DNA of 64,000 bases from Cytophagales bacterium (GCA_017303795.1 JAFLBR010000008.1:62001-126000), one strand, 5' to 3'. Positions 1 to 8,459 are shown, counted from the stretch's first letter. Numbers and translations are program-made. The notes: a model not told the origin generated them from the letters alone.

Positions 1-1
1 T

Positions 2-1435
2 CATGCCGGGGTTTCTGATTCTAACTTGCTTATTATTCTCAACGACAATTGTATGTCGATTGATCCAAACGTAGGGGCGCTTAAAGATTATCTTACGGAT
101 ATAACCACCTCGCGAACCTATAACCGGTTGAAAGATGATGTGTGGAAATTGCTCGGCAAACTTTCCACGTTTGGAAAGAGTGCCCAGGAAATTGTATCGA
201 AAGTTGAGAATGGAATTAAAAGCACGCTGCTAAGCCAGAGTAATCTTTTCGAAGCGCTTAACCTCAGGTATTTCGGGCCGGTAGATGGCCACGATGTAGA
301 TCATCTGGTTGCAATTCTGAATGATTTGAAGGCGATAAAAGGGCCAAAGATTCTGCATTGTGTAACGGTAAAAGGCAAAGGTTATGGGCCTGCCGAAAAA
401 GGGAATGCCACCACCTGGCATGCCCCCGGTACTTTCGATAAAATCTCAGGCGAAATCTTTAAAAAAGTTTATGCCACTCCGCAGGCTCCTAAATATCAGG
501 ATGTGTTTGGCCATACGCTTGTAGAACTGGCCCGACAGAATGAAAAAATTGTAGGAATAACTCCGGCTATGCCTTCAGGCTCTTCTATGAATATCATGAT
601 GAAGGAAATGCCTGAGCGGGCCTTTGATGTAGGTATTGCCGAACAGCATGCCGTTACATTCTCGGCTGGCTTAGCCACGCAAGGGCTGGTGCCTTTCTGT
701 AACATATACAGTTCGTTTATGCAGCGGGCTTACGATCAGGTGATACACGATGTGTGCATTCAAAATCTTCCGGTAAACTTCTGTTTGGATAGAGCCGGTT
801 TTGCGGGGGCTGATGGCCCAACGCATCATGGCGCCTATGATGTGGCGTATTTCCGGTGTATCCCCAATATGATTATAGCTGCGCCTATGAACGAACAGGA
901 ATTGCGCAACCTGATGTTTACAGCCCAATTGCCCCGTACTGAACAAGCATTTTCTATTCGCTACCCACGTGGCCAGGGCGTAATGCCCAACTGGCGCACA
1001 CCTTTCGAGGAGATTGAAATTGGCAAAGGCCGAATGATTCAGGATGGTGAGGAGGTTGCCATACTTTCCTTTGGGCATATCGGTAATTATGTAGTTGAGG
1101 CGAGTGAGATACTGGCCAAAAGAGGAATTCGGCCGGCTCATTTCGATTTGCGTTTTGCGAAGCCATTAGATGCAGAATTGCTGCATGATGTCTTCACCCG
1201 TTTTTCGAAGTTGATTACAATAGAAGATGGCTGTGTACAAGGCGGTGTAGGTAGTGCCGTATTAGAATTTATGGCCGACAACCAATATGCGGCACAAGTA
1301 AAGCGGTTAGGCATACCTGATGCTATAGTAGAGCATGGCGAGCAGCTAGAACTTCACAAAGAATGTGGCATGGATGCAGAAGGAATTGTTACTACTGTGC
1401 TAAACTTATTAGAAGTGCCGGTTAATCAGCGTTAA
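2..1435 (+). CDS. dxs: 1-deoxy-D-xylulose-5-phosphate synthase, 5' end cut off by window
   Basis: This is the C-terminal 477 residues of DXP synthase, which joins pyruvate and glyceraldehyde 3-phosphate in the first step of the MEP isoprenoid pathway, using thiamine diphosphate. The reading frame is open from base 2, so the gene starts upstream; the family is usually about 620-640 residues. Visible are the end of the first ThDP domain (LNDNCMSIDPNVGAL), the linker HCVTVKGKGYGPAE, the central pyrimidine-binding motif GIAEQHAVTFSAG with the conserved Glu, the substrate-binding stretch DRAGFAGADGPTHHG, and RYPRGQG. The C-terminal transketolase domain ends normally. The internal TTG at base 26 is not the start. 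No clear terminator follows. Confidence 0.96.
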   Translation, partial: HAGVSDSNLLIILNDNCMSIDPNVGALKDYLTDITTSRTYNRLKDDVWKLLGKLSTFGKSAQEIVSKVENGIKSTLLSQSNLFEALNLRYFGPVDGHDVDHLVAILNDLKAIKGPKILHCVTVKGKGYGPAEKGNATTWHAPGTFDKISGEIFKKVYATPQAPKYQDVFGHTLVELARQNEKIVGITPAMPSGSSMNIMMKEMPERAFDVGIAEQHAVTFSAGLATQGLVPFCNIYSSFMQRAYDQVIHDVCIQNLPVNFCLDRAGFAGADGPTHHGAYDVAYFRCIPNMIIAAPMNEQELRNLMFTAQLPRTEQAFSIRYPRGQGVMPNWRTPFEEIEIGKGRMIQDGEEVAILSFGHIGNYVVEASEILAKRGIRPAHFDLRFAKPLDAELLHDVFTRFSKLITIEDGCVQGGVGSAVLEFMADNQYAAQVKRLGIPDAIVEHGEQLELHKECGMDAEGIVTTVLNLLEVPVNQR

Positions 1436-1489
1436 GCCAGTAATCTTTATAATCCCAAAAACACCCCTGAAAGTCAGGAATTTAGATAC

Positions 1490-1648
1490 TTATACTGCCA
1501 ACGTTGGTTGTTTTTGATGGCAATCTTGCCAATCTGCACCATTACTTCGTTTCAAGGCTTTTGAAAATTCGGCCAATCCGTCTAAATTGTGCCTAATTGC
1601 AATTATATTTGAATCTTTGGAATAGTATAATTTAAAGCATAAACCCAT
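1490..1648 (-). CDS. possible small hypothetical protein (about 52 aa)
   Basis: This short minus-strand frame runs back to back with the next plus-strand gene. Its product begins MGLCFKLYYSKDSNIIAIRH and continues with a plausible amphipathic stretch (LDGLAEFSKALKRS). I do not recognise it. The residue make-up looks protein-like, but the frame also covers the probable promoter region of the gene that starts at 1664, so it may be chance or the remnant of a gene. A longer frame with an earlier start overlaps that gene. Confidence 0.25.
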   Translation of the reverse strand: MGLCFKLYYSKDSNIIAIRHNLDGLAEFSKALKRSNGADWQDCHQKQPTLAV

Positions 1649-1663
1649 AAACTCTTTACCACA

Positions 1664-2416
1664 ATGCAAGACATCGTAAATCCTCACCAGTATGATGCAT
1701 GGAATAACCTCGCGCTTAATCTGGCGTTAGGCTTTTGGGCAGTTGGCATACTCATTATACTTGGATATATCATCAAGCTAAGTACAACCGGAGGTAGCAA
1801 AGAAAAGTACGATTTCATTAACCGCTACGAGATTAAAACATTGTGGATTGCCACCATTGTGCTGGTAATTGGCGGGTGCTTTTTCGTGAATGCTAACATA
1901 ACCGAGCTTACTACGCTGTTGATATTTGTTCGCATTTTCACCACCGTTTCATTAGGTATTCTGGTGGCGTTGGTTATTCAGAACCTGCTTAAATTCTATT
2001 ACCCCTTCTTTATTGAAAGACGCCTGAAAGTGTTGCGCTATAAGCCACGGATTTCTCCTAAAACCGGCAAGCCAATGAAGTTGCTGAGTGAAGAAGAAGA
2101 AGACGTGCACTTAGACGAGGGTATGATTGCCGAAGAAAATGTTTACTCTGTTGACTACGATGTGTGGTTAGATGAAGAAACCGGCTTCAAGCAAATTGAA
2201 AAATACGCGGGCCACTTGCATGCTATTCAGTGTCCTGAGTGTAACTACCAGACCTTTAAAGTAACCCGCGAAGAAATAGTAAGACAGCCTACTGAAACCG
2301 AAGAGGGTGAAATTATGAAGCACTATGTATGCAGCTATTGCGGTTATAAAGCCCGCAAAACGGTTGCCTTGAAAGTGCAAGTGAAATTAGAGCAATCGTC
2401 AGCAGCATCTGCTTAA
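1664..2416 (+). CDS. membrane protein with C-terminal zinc ribbon, function unknown
   Basis: The product has 250 residues. Three hydrophobic segments lie at about residues 14-38, 61-79 and 85-112. A cytoplasmic-looking, acidic region follows (SEEEEDVHLDEGMIAEE). The C-terminus carries two CxxC pairs, CPEC near residue 190 and CSYC near residue 222, about 30 residues apart, which is the layout of a treble-clef or rubredoxin-like zinc ribbon. The family occurs in Bacteroidota as an uncharacterised membrane protein, as far as I recall. It stands alone and is followed by a strong terminator, so it is probably a single-gene unit. The zinc ribbon is seen directly; any role in protein or nucleic acid binding is inference. 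Confidence 0.8.
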   Translation: MQDIVNPHQYDAWNNLALNLALGFWAVGILIILGYIIKLSTTGGSKEKYDFINRYEIKTLWIATIVLVIGGCFFVNANITELTTLLIFVRIFTTVSLGILVALVIQNLLKFYYPFFIERRLKVLRYKPRISPKTGKPMKLLSEEEEDVHLDEGMIAEENVYSVDYDVWLDEETGFKQIEKYAGHLHAIQCPECNYQTFKVTREEIVRQPTETEEGEIMKHYVCSYCGYKARKTVALKVQVKLEQSSAASA

Positions 2417-2438
2417 GCTGACCTAAGGATAACTGAAA

Positions 2439-2466
2439 GCCCCGATTCTTGAATCGGGGCTTTTTT
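2439..2466 (+). terminator. rho-independent terminator
   Basis: A perfect 10-bp stem (GCCCCGATTC / GAATCGGGGC) with a 2-nt loop as drawn is followed by six T residues. It begins 22 bp after the stop codon of the zinc-ribbon membrane protein gene. The T run also overlaps the stop of the convergent small gene on the minus strand. Confidence 0.9.
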
Positions 2467-2716
2467 ATTTTAGGGCGGGCAATTTAATCTGGTCAGAGTA
2501 AAATTTCATGCGCGTGTGATTGGGATCGAGCAGACTTATTTTGTCAATAGAGGCATACTTGTGGTTTACAAACACCTCTATATAATCCGACCCCAACAAG
2601 TATAGGTTGATTTTGTATTTGTAATACCGGATGGCCATTACAAAAGCAGCGTGCTCATAAAGCAAGGTTACTTTCTTTTCTAACGGAAGGTTCTTCAAAC
2701 TGCTCCAGCCAATCAT
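2465..2716 (-). CDS. hypothetical protein, 83 aa
   Basis: The product is soluble and rich in beta-type residues (INLYLLGSDYIEVFV, then KYASIDKISLLD). It has no signal peptide and no membrane segment. I do not recognise a named family, although short proteins of this type are common next to tRNA or housekeeping genes in Bacteroidota. It starts at an ATG, converges on the upstream membrane protein gene, and its stop lies in the T run of that gene's terminator. The tRNA-His promoter lies upstream, facing away. The frame is probably real because it is long for its AT content and the residue make-up is protein-like. Confidence 0.6.
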   Translation of the reverse strand: MIGWSSLKNLPLEKKVTLLYEHAAFVMAIRYYKYKINLYLLGSDYIEVFVNHKYASIDKISLLDPNHTRMKFYSDQIKLPALK

Positions 2717-2786
2717 GAGTTAAACTTATTCAAAAAACTGCGGTGCAAAAATGAGGTGCCACAAAAAGTAGGTGTAAATCATTTTT

Positions 2787-2816
2787 TTGAATTTTAAGCA
2801 CCGTCCGTTAACTTTG
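2787..2816 (+). promoter_or_regulatory. promoter of tRNA-His, Bacteroidota type
   Basis: A TTG at 2787-2789 is followed after exactly 19 bp by TAACTTTG at 2809-2816. This matches the bacteroidetal sigma-A consensus TTG-N19-TAnnTTTG. The -7 box ends 30 bp before the first base of the tRNA. Confidence 0.8.
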
Positions 2817-2846
2817 CACTCCCCAAACCGGAAACGGTTCGGAAAT

Positions 2847-2924
2847 GGTGGATGTAGTTCAGTTGGTTAGAATGCTAGATTGTGATTCTGGAGGTCGCGG
2901 GTTCGAGCCCCGTCATTCACCCCA
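2847..2924 (+). tRNA. tRNA-His (GTG)
   Basis: The acceptor stem GTGGATG pairs with CATTCAC (one G-T wobble). The extra 5' base G-1 at 2847 faces the discriminator C at 2921, the identity feature of tRNA-His. The anticodon stem CTAGA/TCTGG encloses the loop TTGTGAT, giving the anticodon GTG. The D arm (TAGTTCAGTTGGTTAGAAT) and the T loop (TTCGAGC) are regular, and the 3' CCA is encoded at 2922-2924. Confidence 0.97.
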
Positions 2925-2949
2925 AACCACGCGATTCGCGTGGTTTTTT
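2925..2949 (+). terminator. terminator of tRNA-His
   Basis: The 9-bp perfect stem AACCACGCG / CGCGTGGTT with loop ATT is followed by a T run. It begins directly after the CCA end of the tRNA. Its tail overlaps the stop codon of the convergent pyrC gene by two bases. Confidence 0.9.
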
Positions 2950-4285
2950 ATTTTCTATTAAACAGCAACCGCTCGCCCGTCTGCTGCTCGTTAAATTTTC
3001 CATCGGCATAAGCCAAATGGCCCGAAACCCACGTGTGTGTTACCGATGATTGAAATGTGTTTCCCTCAAAGGGAGACCAGCCGCACTTTGCCAGAACATT
3101 TGATTTCGTTACCGTCCAGGGGCTGGCCTGGTCAACCAATACCAGGTCGGCAAAATAACCTTCGCGGATAAAACCCCGATCTTGAATTTGAAACAGAATG
3201 GCTGGGTTGTGGGCCATCTTCTGAACAATTTTCTCGAGGCTGATTTTTTTCTGATGATAAAATTCCAGCATCGCCACCAGGCTGTGCTGAATCAACGGCC
3301 CACCCGATGGCGCTTGAAAATAACCTTTACTTTTTTCTTCGGATGTGTGTGGCGCATGATCGGTGGCAATCACATCAATGCGATCATCTAAAACGGCCTT
3401 TAATATTTCTTCCTGATCGGCTTTTGTTTTAATAGCCGGGTTCCATTTAATCAACATGCCCAGTCTGTCGTAATCGGCATCGTTAAACCAAAGGTGATGC
3501 ACACACGCTTCGGCAGTAATCTTCTTTTTTTCTAGCGGAACATTATTGTCAAACTGATGGGTTTCTTTAGCAGTGGAAATATGCAGAATATGTAAGCGCG
3601 TACCGTGTTTCTTTGCTAACTCAATCGCAAACGAAGAAGATTTAAAACATGCGGCTTCACTGCGAATAAGCGGATGATGGTTAACCGGCATTCCTTCGCC
3701 ATATTTTGCTTTATAGTCGGCAGTGTTTTTCAGAATGGTAGCTTCATCTTCGCAATGCGTGGCTATAAGCGATGGAAATTTTGAAAAGAGATTTTCCAAT
3801 ACTGCGGGGCTATCCACCAACAGGTTACCCGTGGAGGAGCCCATAAAAATTTTTAGTCCGCATACTTTCGTGATGTCGGTTTTTAGAACTTCCTCCAGGT
3901 TATCATTACCTGCCCCCATAAAGAAGGAGTAGTTGGCCAGCGCAGTGCGCGCAGCAATCTGGTATTTATCCTCCAGCAGTTGTTGCGTAAACACGGGCGG
4001 CACCGTGTTAGGCATCTCCATAAAACTGGTTACACCTCCGGCTACAGCCGCGCGGGCTTCTGTTTTAATGGTAGCTTTGTGTGTAAGGCCCGGTTCGCGA
4101 AAATGCACCTGATCGTCAATGGCTCCGGGTAGTAATAATTGCCCCTTTGCATCAATTACATGGGCATGTTGGGTAGGAATAGAGGCTGCAATTTTTTCGA
4201 TGCGTTGTCCTTTAATCCACACATCGCCTGTTGTAATCTTGCCCTCGTTTACAATCTTCGCGTTCGTGATTACCGTAGAGTTCAT
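2948..4285 (-). CDS. pyrC: dihydroorotase, class I type
   Basis: This 445-residue enzyme closes carbamoyl-aspartate to dihydroorotate in pyrimidine synthesis. The start MNSTVITNAKIV at 4285 is chosen because the N-terminus then fits the family; the longer frame adds 44 unrelated residues that overlap the helicase gene. Metal ligands and landmarks are visible: DDQVHFREPGLTH, the carbamylated-lysine region GLKIFMGSSTGN, IATHCEDE, LHILHIST and VIATDHAPH. The first His of the usual HxH metal motif is Gln here (QVH). From memory this Gln is common in bacteroidetal homologues. The gene is divergent from the DEAD-box helicase with only 33 bp between starts. Confidence 0.9.
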   Translation of the reverse strand: MNSTVITNAKIVNEGKITTGDVWIKGQRIEKIAASIPTQHAHVIDAKGQLLLPGAIDDQVHFREPGLTHKATIKTEARAAVAGGVTSFMEMPNTVPPVFTQQLLEDKYQIAARTALANYSFFMGAGNDNLEEVLKTDITKVCGLKIFMGSSTGNLLVDSPAVLENLFSKFPSLIATHCEDEATILKNTADYKAKYGEGMPVNHHPLIRSEAACFKSSSFAIELAKKHGTRLHILHISTAKETHQFDNNVPLEKKKITAEACVHHLWFNDADYDRLGMLIKWNPAIKTKADQEEILKAVLDDRIDVIATDHAPHTSEEKSKGYFQAPSGGPLIQHSLVAMLEFYHQKKISLEKIVQKMAHNPAILFQIQDRGFIREGYFADLVLVDQASPWTVTKSNVLAKCGWSPFEGNTFQSSVTHTWVSGHLAYADGKFNEQQTGERLLFNRK

Positions 4286-4318
4286 TACCTTGTAAAGTTT
4301 GTATAAAGGTAATAGGTA

Positions 4319-5581
4319 ATGAGCAGCGTAGCCGATTGGAATGAGTTTAAATTGAACAAACAATTGCTGGATGCAGTTGCGGATGCGGGGTATAACATGC
4401 CTACCGAAATTCAGCAAAAGTGTATTCCGCTAATTTCAGGAGGGCAGCAGGTAATTGGGATTGCCCAAACCGGAACCGGAAAAACGGCTGCCTACATGTT
4501 GCCCGTGTTACTAAAACTGCGGTATGCACAAGGCACCGCTGTGCGCGCATTAATTCTGGTACCCACTAAAGAATTGGTAATTCAAGTAGCCGAACAAGCT
4601 CGTGTTTTTGCAAAACACACCGACTTACGGGTAGTAGAAATTTATGGTGGTGTTGGCCCTAAAACACAAATTGAAAAAATACAAAACGGTCTTGATTTAT
4701 TGATTGCCACACCGGGTCGCTTTCTGGAACTTTATCAACGTAATGAGTTGCCAGTAAAACAAATTAAAACATTGGTGTTAGATGAGGCCGACAAGATGAT
4801 GGACATGGGCTTTATGCCGCAGTTGCGAAAGATTTTTGAAGTAATTCCGCCCAAGCGACAAAACCTATTGTTCTCAGCTACATTCCCGCAAAAAGTTGAA
4901 CGATTAGCACAAGAGTTTTTAGATTTTCCGGTAAGGGTGGAGGTAACGCCACAAGCCACCGTTGCGGTTGAAGTAGAGCAAGTATTATATCATATACCCA
5001 ACGCGCTTACCAAAATAAATTTTCTGGAACACCTGCTTACCAAAAACGATGACCTTAACCGCGTGATGATTTTTACGCGCACCAAAGGAGTAGCCGATAA
5101 TGTGAGTAAATTTTTAGACCGGAAAAAACTTGGGCCGGTGCGTGTGGTACACTCCAACAAAGGACAGAACAGTCGCATAAATGCGGTGAATGAATTTAAA
5201 GAAGGTAAACTGCGCATTCTGGTTTCTACCGATGTGGCTTCGCGGGGCATTGATGTAACCAATGTATCGCATGTTATAAATTTTGATGTGCCCATTGTGT
5301 ATGAAGATTATGTGCATCGCACGGGGCGCACGGGCAGAGCGTTTCAAAAAGGCAAAGCAATAACCTTAGTTACCGATGCCGAGAAATACCACATCGATAA
5401 AATTGAAAAAATAATCCGCGAGAAAATTCCGGTAAAGAAATTACCAAAAGAGATTGTGATAGAATCAACACCAATTGAAGAAGCCCAGGCGATGGCCCGC
5501 GAAATTGACCGACAGAAACGCTATGAAGACCCGGAGTTTAAAGGCGCGTTTCATGTGAAGAAATATCTTTTGAAAAAATAA
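4319..5581 (+). CDS. DEAD-box ATP-dependent RNA helicase
   Basis: The product has 420 residues with all helicase motifs in order: Q motif around FKLNKQLLDAVADAGYNMPT, motif I AQTGTGKT, Ia PTKEL, Ib TPGR, II DEAD, III SAT, then in the second RecA lobe V STDVASRGID and VI HRTGRTGRA. It is an RNA-dependent ATPase of the RhlE/DeaD group that remodels ribosomal or messenger RNA in the cytoplasm. The C-terminal tail after motif VI is short (about 80 residues) and basic, which fits RhlE-like proteins better than DeaD, which has an RNA-binding tail. I give no gene symbol because the subfamily cannot be fixed by eye. The 3' end overlaps the frame of the broken YwqG-like gene on the other strand. Confidence 0.93.
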   Translation: MSSVADWNEFKLNKQLLDAVADAGYNMPTEIQQKCIPLISGGQQVIGIAQTGTGKTAAYMLPVLLKLRYAQGTAVRALILVPTKELVIQVAEQARVFAKHTDLRVVEIYGGVGPKTQIEKIQNGLDLLIATPGRFLELYQRNELPVKQIKTLVLDEADKMMDMGFMPQLRKIFEVIPPKRQNLLFSATFPQKVERLAQEFLDFPVRVEVTPQATVAVEVEQVLYHIPNALTKINFLEHLLTKNDDLNRVMIFTRTKGVADNVSKFLDRKKLGPVRVVHSNKGQNSRINAVNEFKEGKLRILVSTDVASRGIDVTNVSHVINFDVPIVYEDYVHRTGRTGRAFQKGKAITLVTDAEKYHIDKIEKIIREKIPVKKLPKEIVIESTPIEEAQAMAREIDRQKRYEDPEFKGAFHVKKYLLKK

Positions 5582-6277
5582 TTTGAAGATGCGGCGCACC
5601 AACGTCCCCAAACATAATTTTTTCTTGCGAGTCAATTTGTAGAAGCAGAATGTCATTTTTTGCTTTGTTGTTATATTCTCTTGGGTCGGACTGTGTAAAA
5701 TAAGCATATCCACCTATTTTATGTCCGATAATATAAAACAAATCGTCCATTTGCTCTTGTTGTTCTTTGGGTAGTGTGTCTTGAAATTCATAGTAGTCCA
5801 AGCCATCAAAATTCATTTGAAATCTAAAATCTTCTCGTCCACCAAATTCGGTTTCCTTTTTAAAAGTCAATTTGTGTTCACAAGGAATTGGGCTTTCTTC
5901 GAATAAACGCTCTGTCAAAAAACTAAAATCAGTTTGATGTTCTTCTTCGTCTGAATGATAGAAAATGATTTTGTAATCATCTTTCTCCATATTATACCAA
6001 TTATACGGGTGTATAAAAAGTTGTAACACCCCTTCACTGGGTAGTTTTCCAACTGAGGAACTTCTGAAAAGTTAATTTGAGCTAACATTATCATTGGTGT
6101 TCCGTCCAAGCAAGTCGGATAGGTTTGATTTTTAGGAATGTAAGGAACTCCTAAAAATTTACTTTGTCGTATCGATAAAATTTCCCCATCTGCAATAGCT
6201 GTTGCAAAAATTCTAATAGTGTCAAGCCTGTATTCTTCTATTTGTTGTTTATATTTTTGTAAAAATTCTGGAATCAT
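5538..6277 (-). pseudogene. YwqG-like (DUF1963) protein, frameshifted
   Basis: Two minus-strand frames together give one YwqG-family protein of about 245 residues. The upstream frame (ATG at 6277; TTG and GTG codons lie just before it) carries IPEFLQKYKQQIEEYRLD, KFLGVPYIP and MIMLAQINFSEVPQLENYPVKG. The downstream frame continues VLQLFIHPYNWYN and runs to GDVGAP. The switch falls at the G4 run read on the minus strand (6029-6032); a fifth G would restore KGVLQLFI. The C-terminus may be damaged as well, since the usual ending after GDxG is not seen and the frame runs into the helicase gene. The region is about 35% GC against about 44% in both neighbours, which suggests transfer. The family's function is unknown. 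Confidence 0.75.
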
Positions 6278-6341
6278 TTGACGTGTCTGTTTTATTGCCA
6301 CCAACTCTTAATATACGCATGTTTTCAGAGTGACACTAAAC

Positions 6342-6375
6342 AAAAATGGCCCGGTTCCCGAGCCATTTTCAAATC
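6342..6375 (-). terminator. terminator hairpin, second copy of the rho terminator
   Basis: The sequence is a near-exact copy of the one after rho (6836-6872), differing by one T in the loop. The arms AAAATGGC and GCCATTTT enclose a mostly paired CCGG...CCGA core. Read on the minus strand it ends in a T run. It lies about 63 bp beyond the stop of the 56-residue gene and would terminate it. Confidence 0.75.
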
Positions 6376-6438
6376 AATTCATAAACTTTATCTACGCTTA
6401 AACCGGCTATTGCAAAAGGTTTGTTGTCAGTAGTAATG

Positions 6439-6609
6439 CTATGCTATTATTTTTTTCTTAGTCGTCAATTTTCTTGTTGGCTTGGGAGTCAGATTTTTCT
6501 TAGCCTTAAGCATTTTAATCACTTCGCTGATTCTTTTTTCTTCTTCTTTTGTTAGTGGCCCCGTACCTCCAATGAGGTCAACATCTAATTCATTCATTCT
6601 TGTCTTCAT
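6439..6609 (-). CDS. small hypothetical protein, 56 aa
   Basis: The product starts MKTRMNELDVDLIGGTGPLT, continues with an acidic/basic helix (KEEEKRISEVIKMLKAKKN) and ends in a lysine-rich tail. Small proteins with an IGGxGxLTxEEE motif are familiar to me from Bacteroidota, but I cannot name their function. The start codon ATG overlaps the TGA of an upstream, apparently broken frame (ATGA), which suggests translational coupling. A terminator lies downstream. The GC content is about 30-35%, lower than the flanking housekeeping genes. Confidence 0.6.
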   Translation of the reverse strand: MKTRMNELDVDLIGGTGPLTKEEEKRISEVIKMLKAKKNLTPKPTRKLTTKKKIIA

Positions 6610-6767
6610 ATTTCAATGTTTTTAAAGTATTTAGTCATTAGTCTTAAGGCTGCTCCGGTTTCGATAATCATTAAACGCCCTCCAGCATGAAATGCACCTA
6701 ATGTCTTAGTGCAATAACTCCAACCCACGCTCTAAATCTTCTTTGCTTTTTTAAGTAAATCTTTCAT
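6606..6767 (-). pseudogene. possible degenerate small ORF upstream of the 56-aa gene
   Basis: Reading from an ATG at 6767 gives MKDLLKKAKKI, a TAG stop, and then in the same frame a protein-like stretch ending GGRLMIIETGAALRLMTKYF and overlapping the next start codon (ATGA). A neighbouring frame across the stop reads KEDLERGLELLH. This pattern would fit a short gene with two indels or one stop mutation, or it could be chance. The A6 run at the first break is another homopolymer. Confidence 0.3.
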
Positions 6768-6835
6768 TGTTTAATCGTACTTGATTTCAGCCTTAAAGCG
6801 ACACGATCAGAATCTTAACGGAAATAAATATAAAT

Positions 6836-6872
6836 AAAAAAATGGCCCGGTTTCCCGAGCCATTTTCAAATC
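6836..6872 (-). terminator. terminator of rho
   Basis: The hairpin AAAATGGC...GCCATTTT with a CCGG/CCGA inner stem lies 13 bp after the rho stop on the minus strand, and is followed there by a T-rich tail (the A-rich stretch just below 6841 on the plus strand). The same sequence recurs at 6342-6375. Confidence 0.8.
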
Positions 6873-6884
6873 TTCAAATCAGGA

Positions 6885-8459
6885 CTACCCATTCATCGAA
6901 GTTAAAAACTCTTCATTATTACGGGTGCCTTTCATTTTGCTTTGCAGGAATTCCATCGCCTCAACCGAATTCATATCGGCCATAAACTTGCGCAAGATCC
7001 ACACGCGCTGCAATTCATCTTCTTTCATCAACAAATCTTCGCGTCTGGTTCCGGATGCTGGTACATCAATAGCGGGATAAACCCTGCGGTTAGAAAGCTT
7101 GCGATCCAATTGCAATTCCATGTTACCGGTACCTTTAAATTCTTCAAAGATAACTTCATCCATTTTGGAGCCGGTATCGATCAATGCCGTGGCAATGATG
7201 GTAAGTGAACCACCGTTCTCAATTTTGCGGGCTGCACCAAAAAAGCGTTTTGGTTTATGTAACGCGTTCGCATCTACACCACCCGAAAGTATTTTTCCGG
7301 ATGAAGGCACAACCGTATTGTATGCACGGGCGAGGCGCGTAATCGAATCCAACAGGATAACCACATCGTGGCCACACTCCGTCATGCGCTTGGCTTTCTC
7401 CAACACAATAGAAGCAACTTTTACGTGGCGTTCAGCTTGTTCATCGAACGTAGAAGCAATTACTTCGGCCTTTACACTACGGGCCATGTCGGTAACTTCT
7501 TCAGGGCGCTCATCAATCAACAATACGATCAAATAAACTTCCGGATGGTTTTCAGCAATAGCGTTGGCAATGTTTTTCAGCAAAACAGTTTTACCGGTTT
7601 TAGGCTGTGCCACAATCATACCGCGTTGTCCTTTACCGATAGGCGAGAACAAATCGAGAATGCGGGTTGAAAGATTATCGGGTGTGGTGCTGAGTTTTAA
7701 TTTTTGTTCGGGAAATAGCGGAGTAAGGTATTCGAAAGCCACGCGGTCGCGGATTTCTTCGGTAGTCTTACCGTTAATGCTATCCACTTTTATTAAGGCA
7801 AAATATTTTTCGCCTTCTTTTGGCGGACGAATTTGTCCTTTCACGGTATCGCCAGTCTTTAAACCAAACAACTTGATTTGTGAGGGCGACACATAAATAT
7901 CATCGGGGCTGGCTAAGTAGTTGTAATCGCTTGAGCGCAGAAAGCCGTAGCCATCCTGCATAATTTCAAGTACACCTTCGTTGCTAACCACACCATCAAA
8001 ATCGCGAATCAGATTCTCCTTACGCTGATGCTGGTTTTGGTTTGGATGTTGGTTTGGGTTGGGGTTCTGATTTTGCTGGAAAGGTTTTTCCGAACGTTGC
8101 TCCTTGGGAGTTTCTGTTTGCGTTACGGGTTGTTCTTGTGGGTTAGTCTCTTCAAAGCGGGTAATGCTTTGATCCACTTCCAGGTCTAAACTTTTCAGCA
8201 TTTCATCGCTGCTTTGTTCTTTCTCTTCTGGTTTTTGATTTTCGGTAGATACGTTCTCGCGCTTGCGGGGGCGCATTTTGCGCTCGGCCGGTTCGTTTGT
8301 TTTGGTAGGTTTCGGCTCTCCGCTTACAGCTTGCTGATCGAGGATTTTGTAGATCAGATCTTGCTTGGCTAGTTTTTTGGCGTTCTTTACGCCCATACCT
8401 TCAGCAATATCCTTCAATTCAGAAAGCAGCCTGTCGTTCAGGTCATCAATTGTGTACAT
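6885..8459 (-). CDS. rho: transcription termination factor Rho
   Basis: The product has 524 residues. The N-terminal Rho_N helix bundle ([20 protein letters not shown]) is followed by a long linker of about 110 residues that is charged and then Asn/Gln/Pro-rich ([14 protein letters not shown]). The cold-shock RNA-binding domain follows ([28 protein letters not shown]), then the RecA-like ATPase with Walker [12 protein letters not shown], Walker [15 protein letters not shown], the Q-loop/R-loop region [14 protein letters not shown] and the arginine-finger end. Rho is a hexameric RNA-dependent ATPase that releases transcripts. The long low-complexity linker is typical of Bacteroidota Rho. Confidence 0.97.
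   Translation of the reverse strand: MYTIDDLNDRLLSELKDIAEGMGVKNAKKLAKQDLIYKILDQQAVSGEPKPTKTNEPAERKMRPRKRENVSTENQKPEEKEQSSDEMLKSLDLEVDQSITRFEETNPQEQPVTQTETPKEQRSEKPFQQNQNPNPNQHPNQNQHQRKENLIRDFDGVVSNEGVLEIMQDGYGFLRSSDYNYLASPDDIYVSPSQIKLFGLKTGDTVKGQIRPPKEGEKYFALIKVDSINGKTTEEIRDRVAFEYLTPLFPEQKLKLSTTPDNLSTRILDLFSPIGKGQRGMIVAQPKTGKTVLLKNIANAIAENHPEVYLIVLLIDERPEEVTDMARSVKAEVIASTFDEQAERHVKVASIVLEKAKRMTECGHDVVILLDSITRLARAYNTVVPSSGKILSGGVDANALHKPKRFFGAARKIENGGSLTIIATALIDTGSKMDEVIFEEFKGTGNMELQLDRKLSNRRVYPAIDVPASGTRREDLLMKEDELQRVWILRKFMADMNSVEAMEFLQSKMKGTRNNEEFLTSMNG

Noticed and set aside
671-1141. 156-codon open frame on the minus strand inside dxs
   Set aside because: It lies fully opposite a clear dxs sequence and its translation has no recognisable character.
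2925-2949. Hairpin after tRNA-His as a possible riboswitch or attachment site
   Set aside because: It has the plain structure of a terminator; no partial tRNA duplicate or integrase gene is near, so an attachment site is not supported.
7099-7896. Several open frames of 100-145 codons on the plus strand inside rho
   Set aside because: They are mirror frames of the conserved Rho ATPase coding sequence, overlap each other, and have no start or promoter signs.
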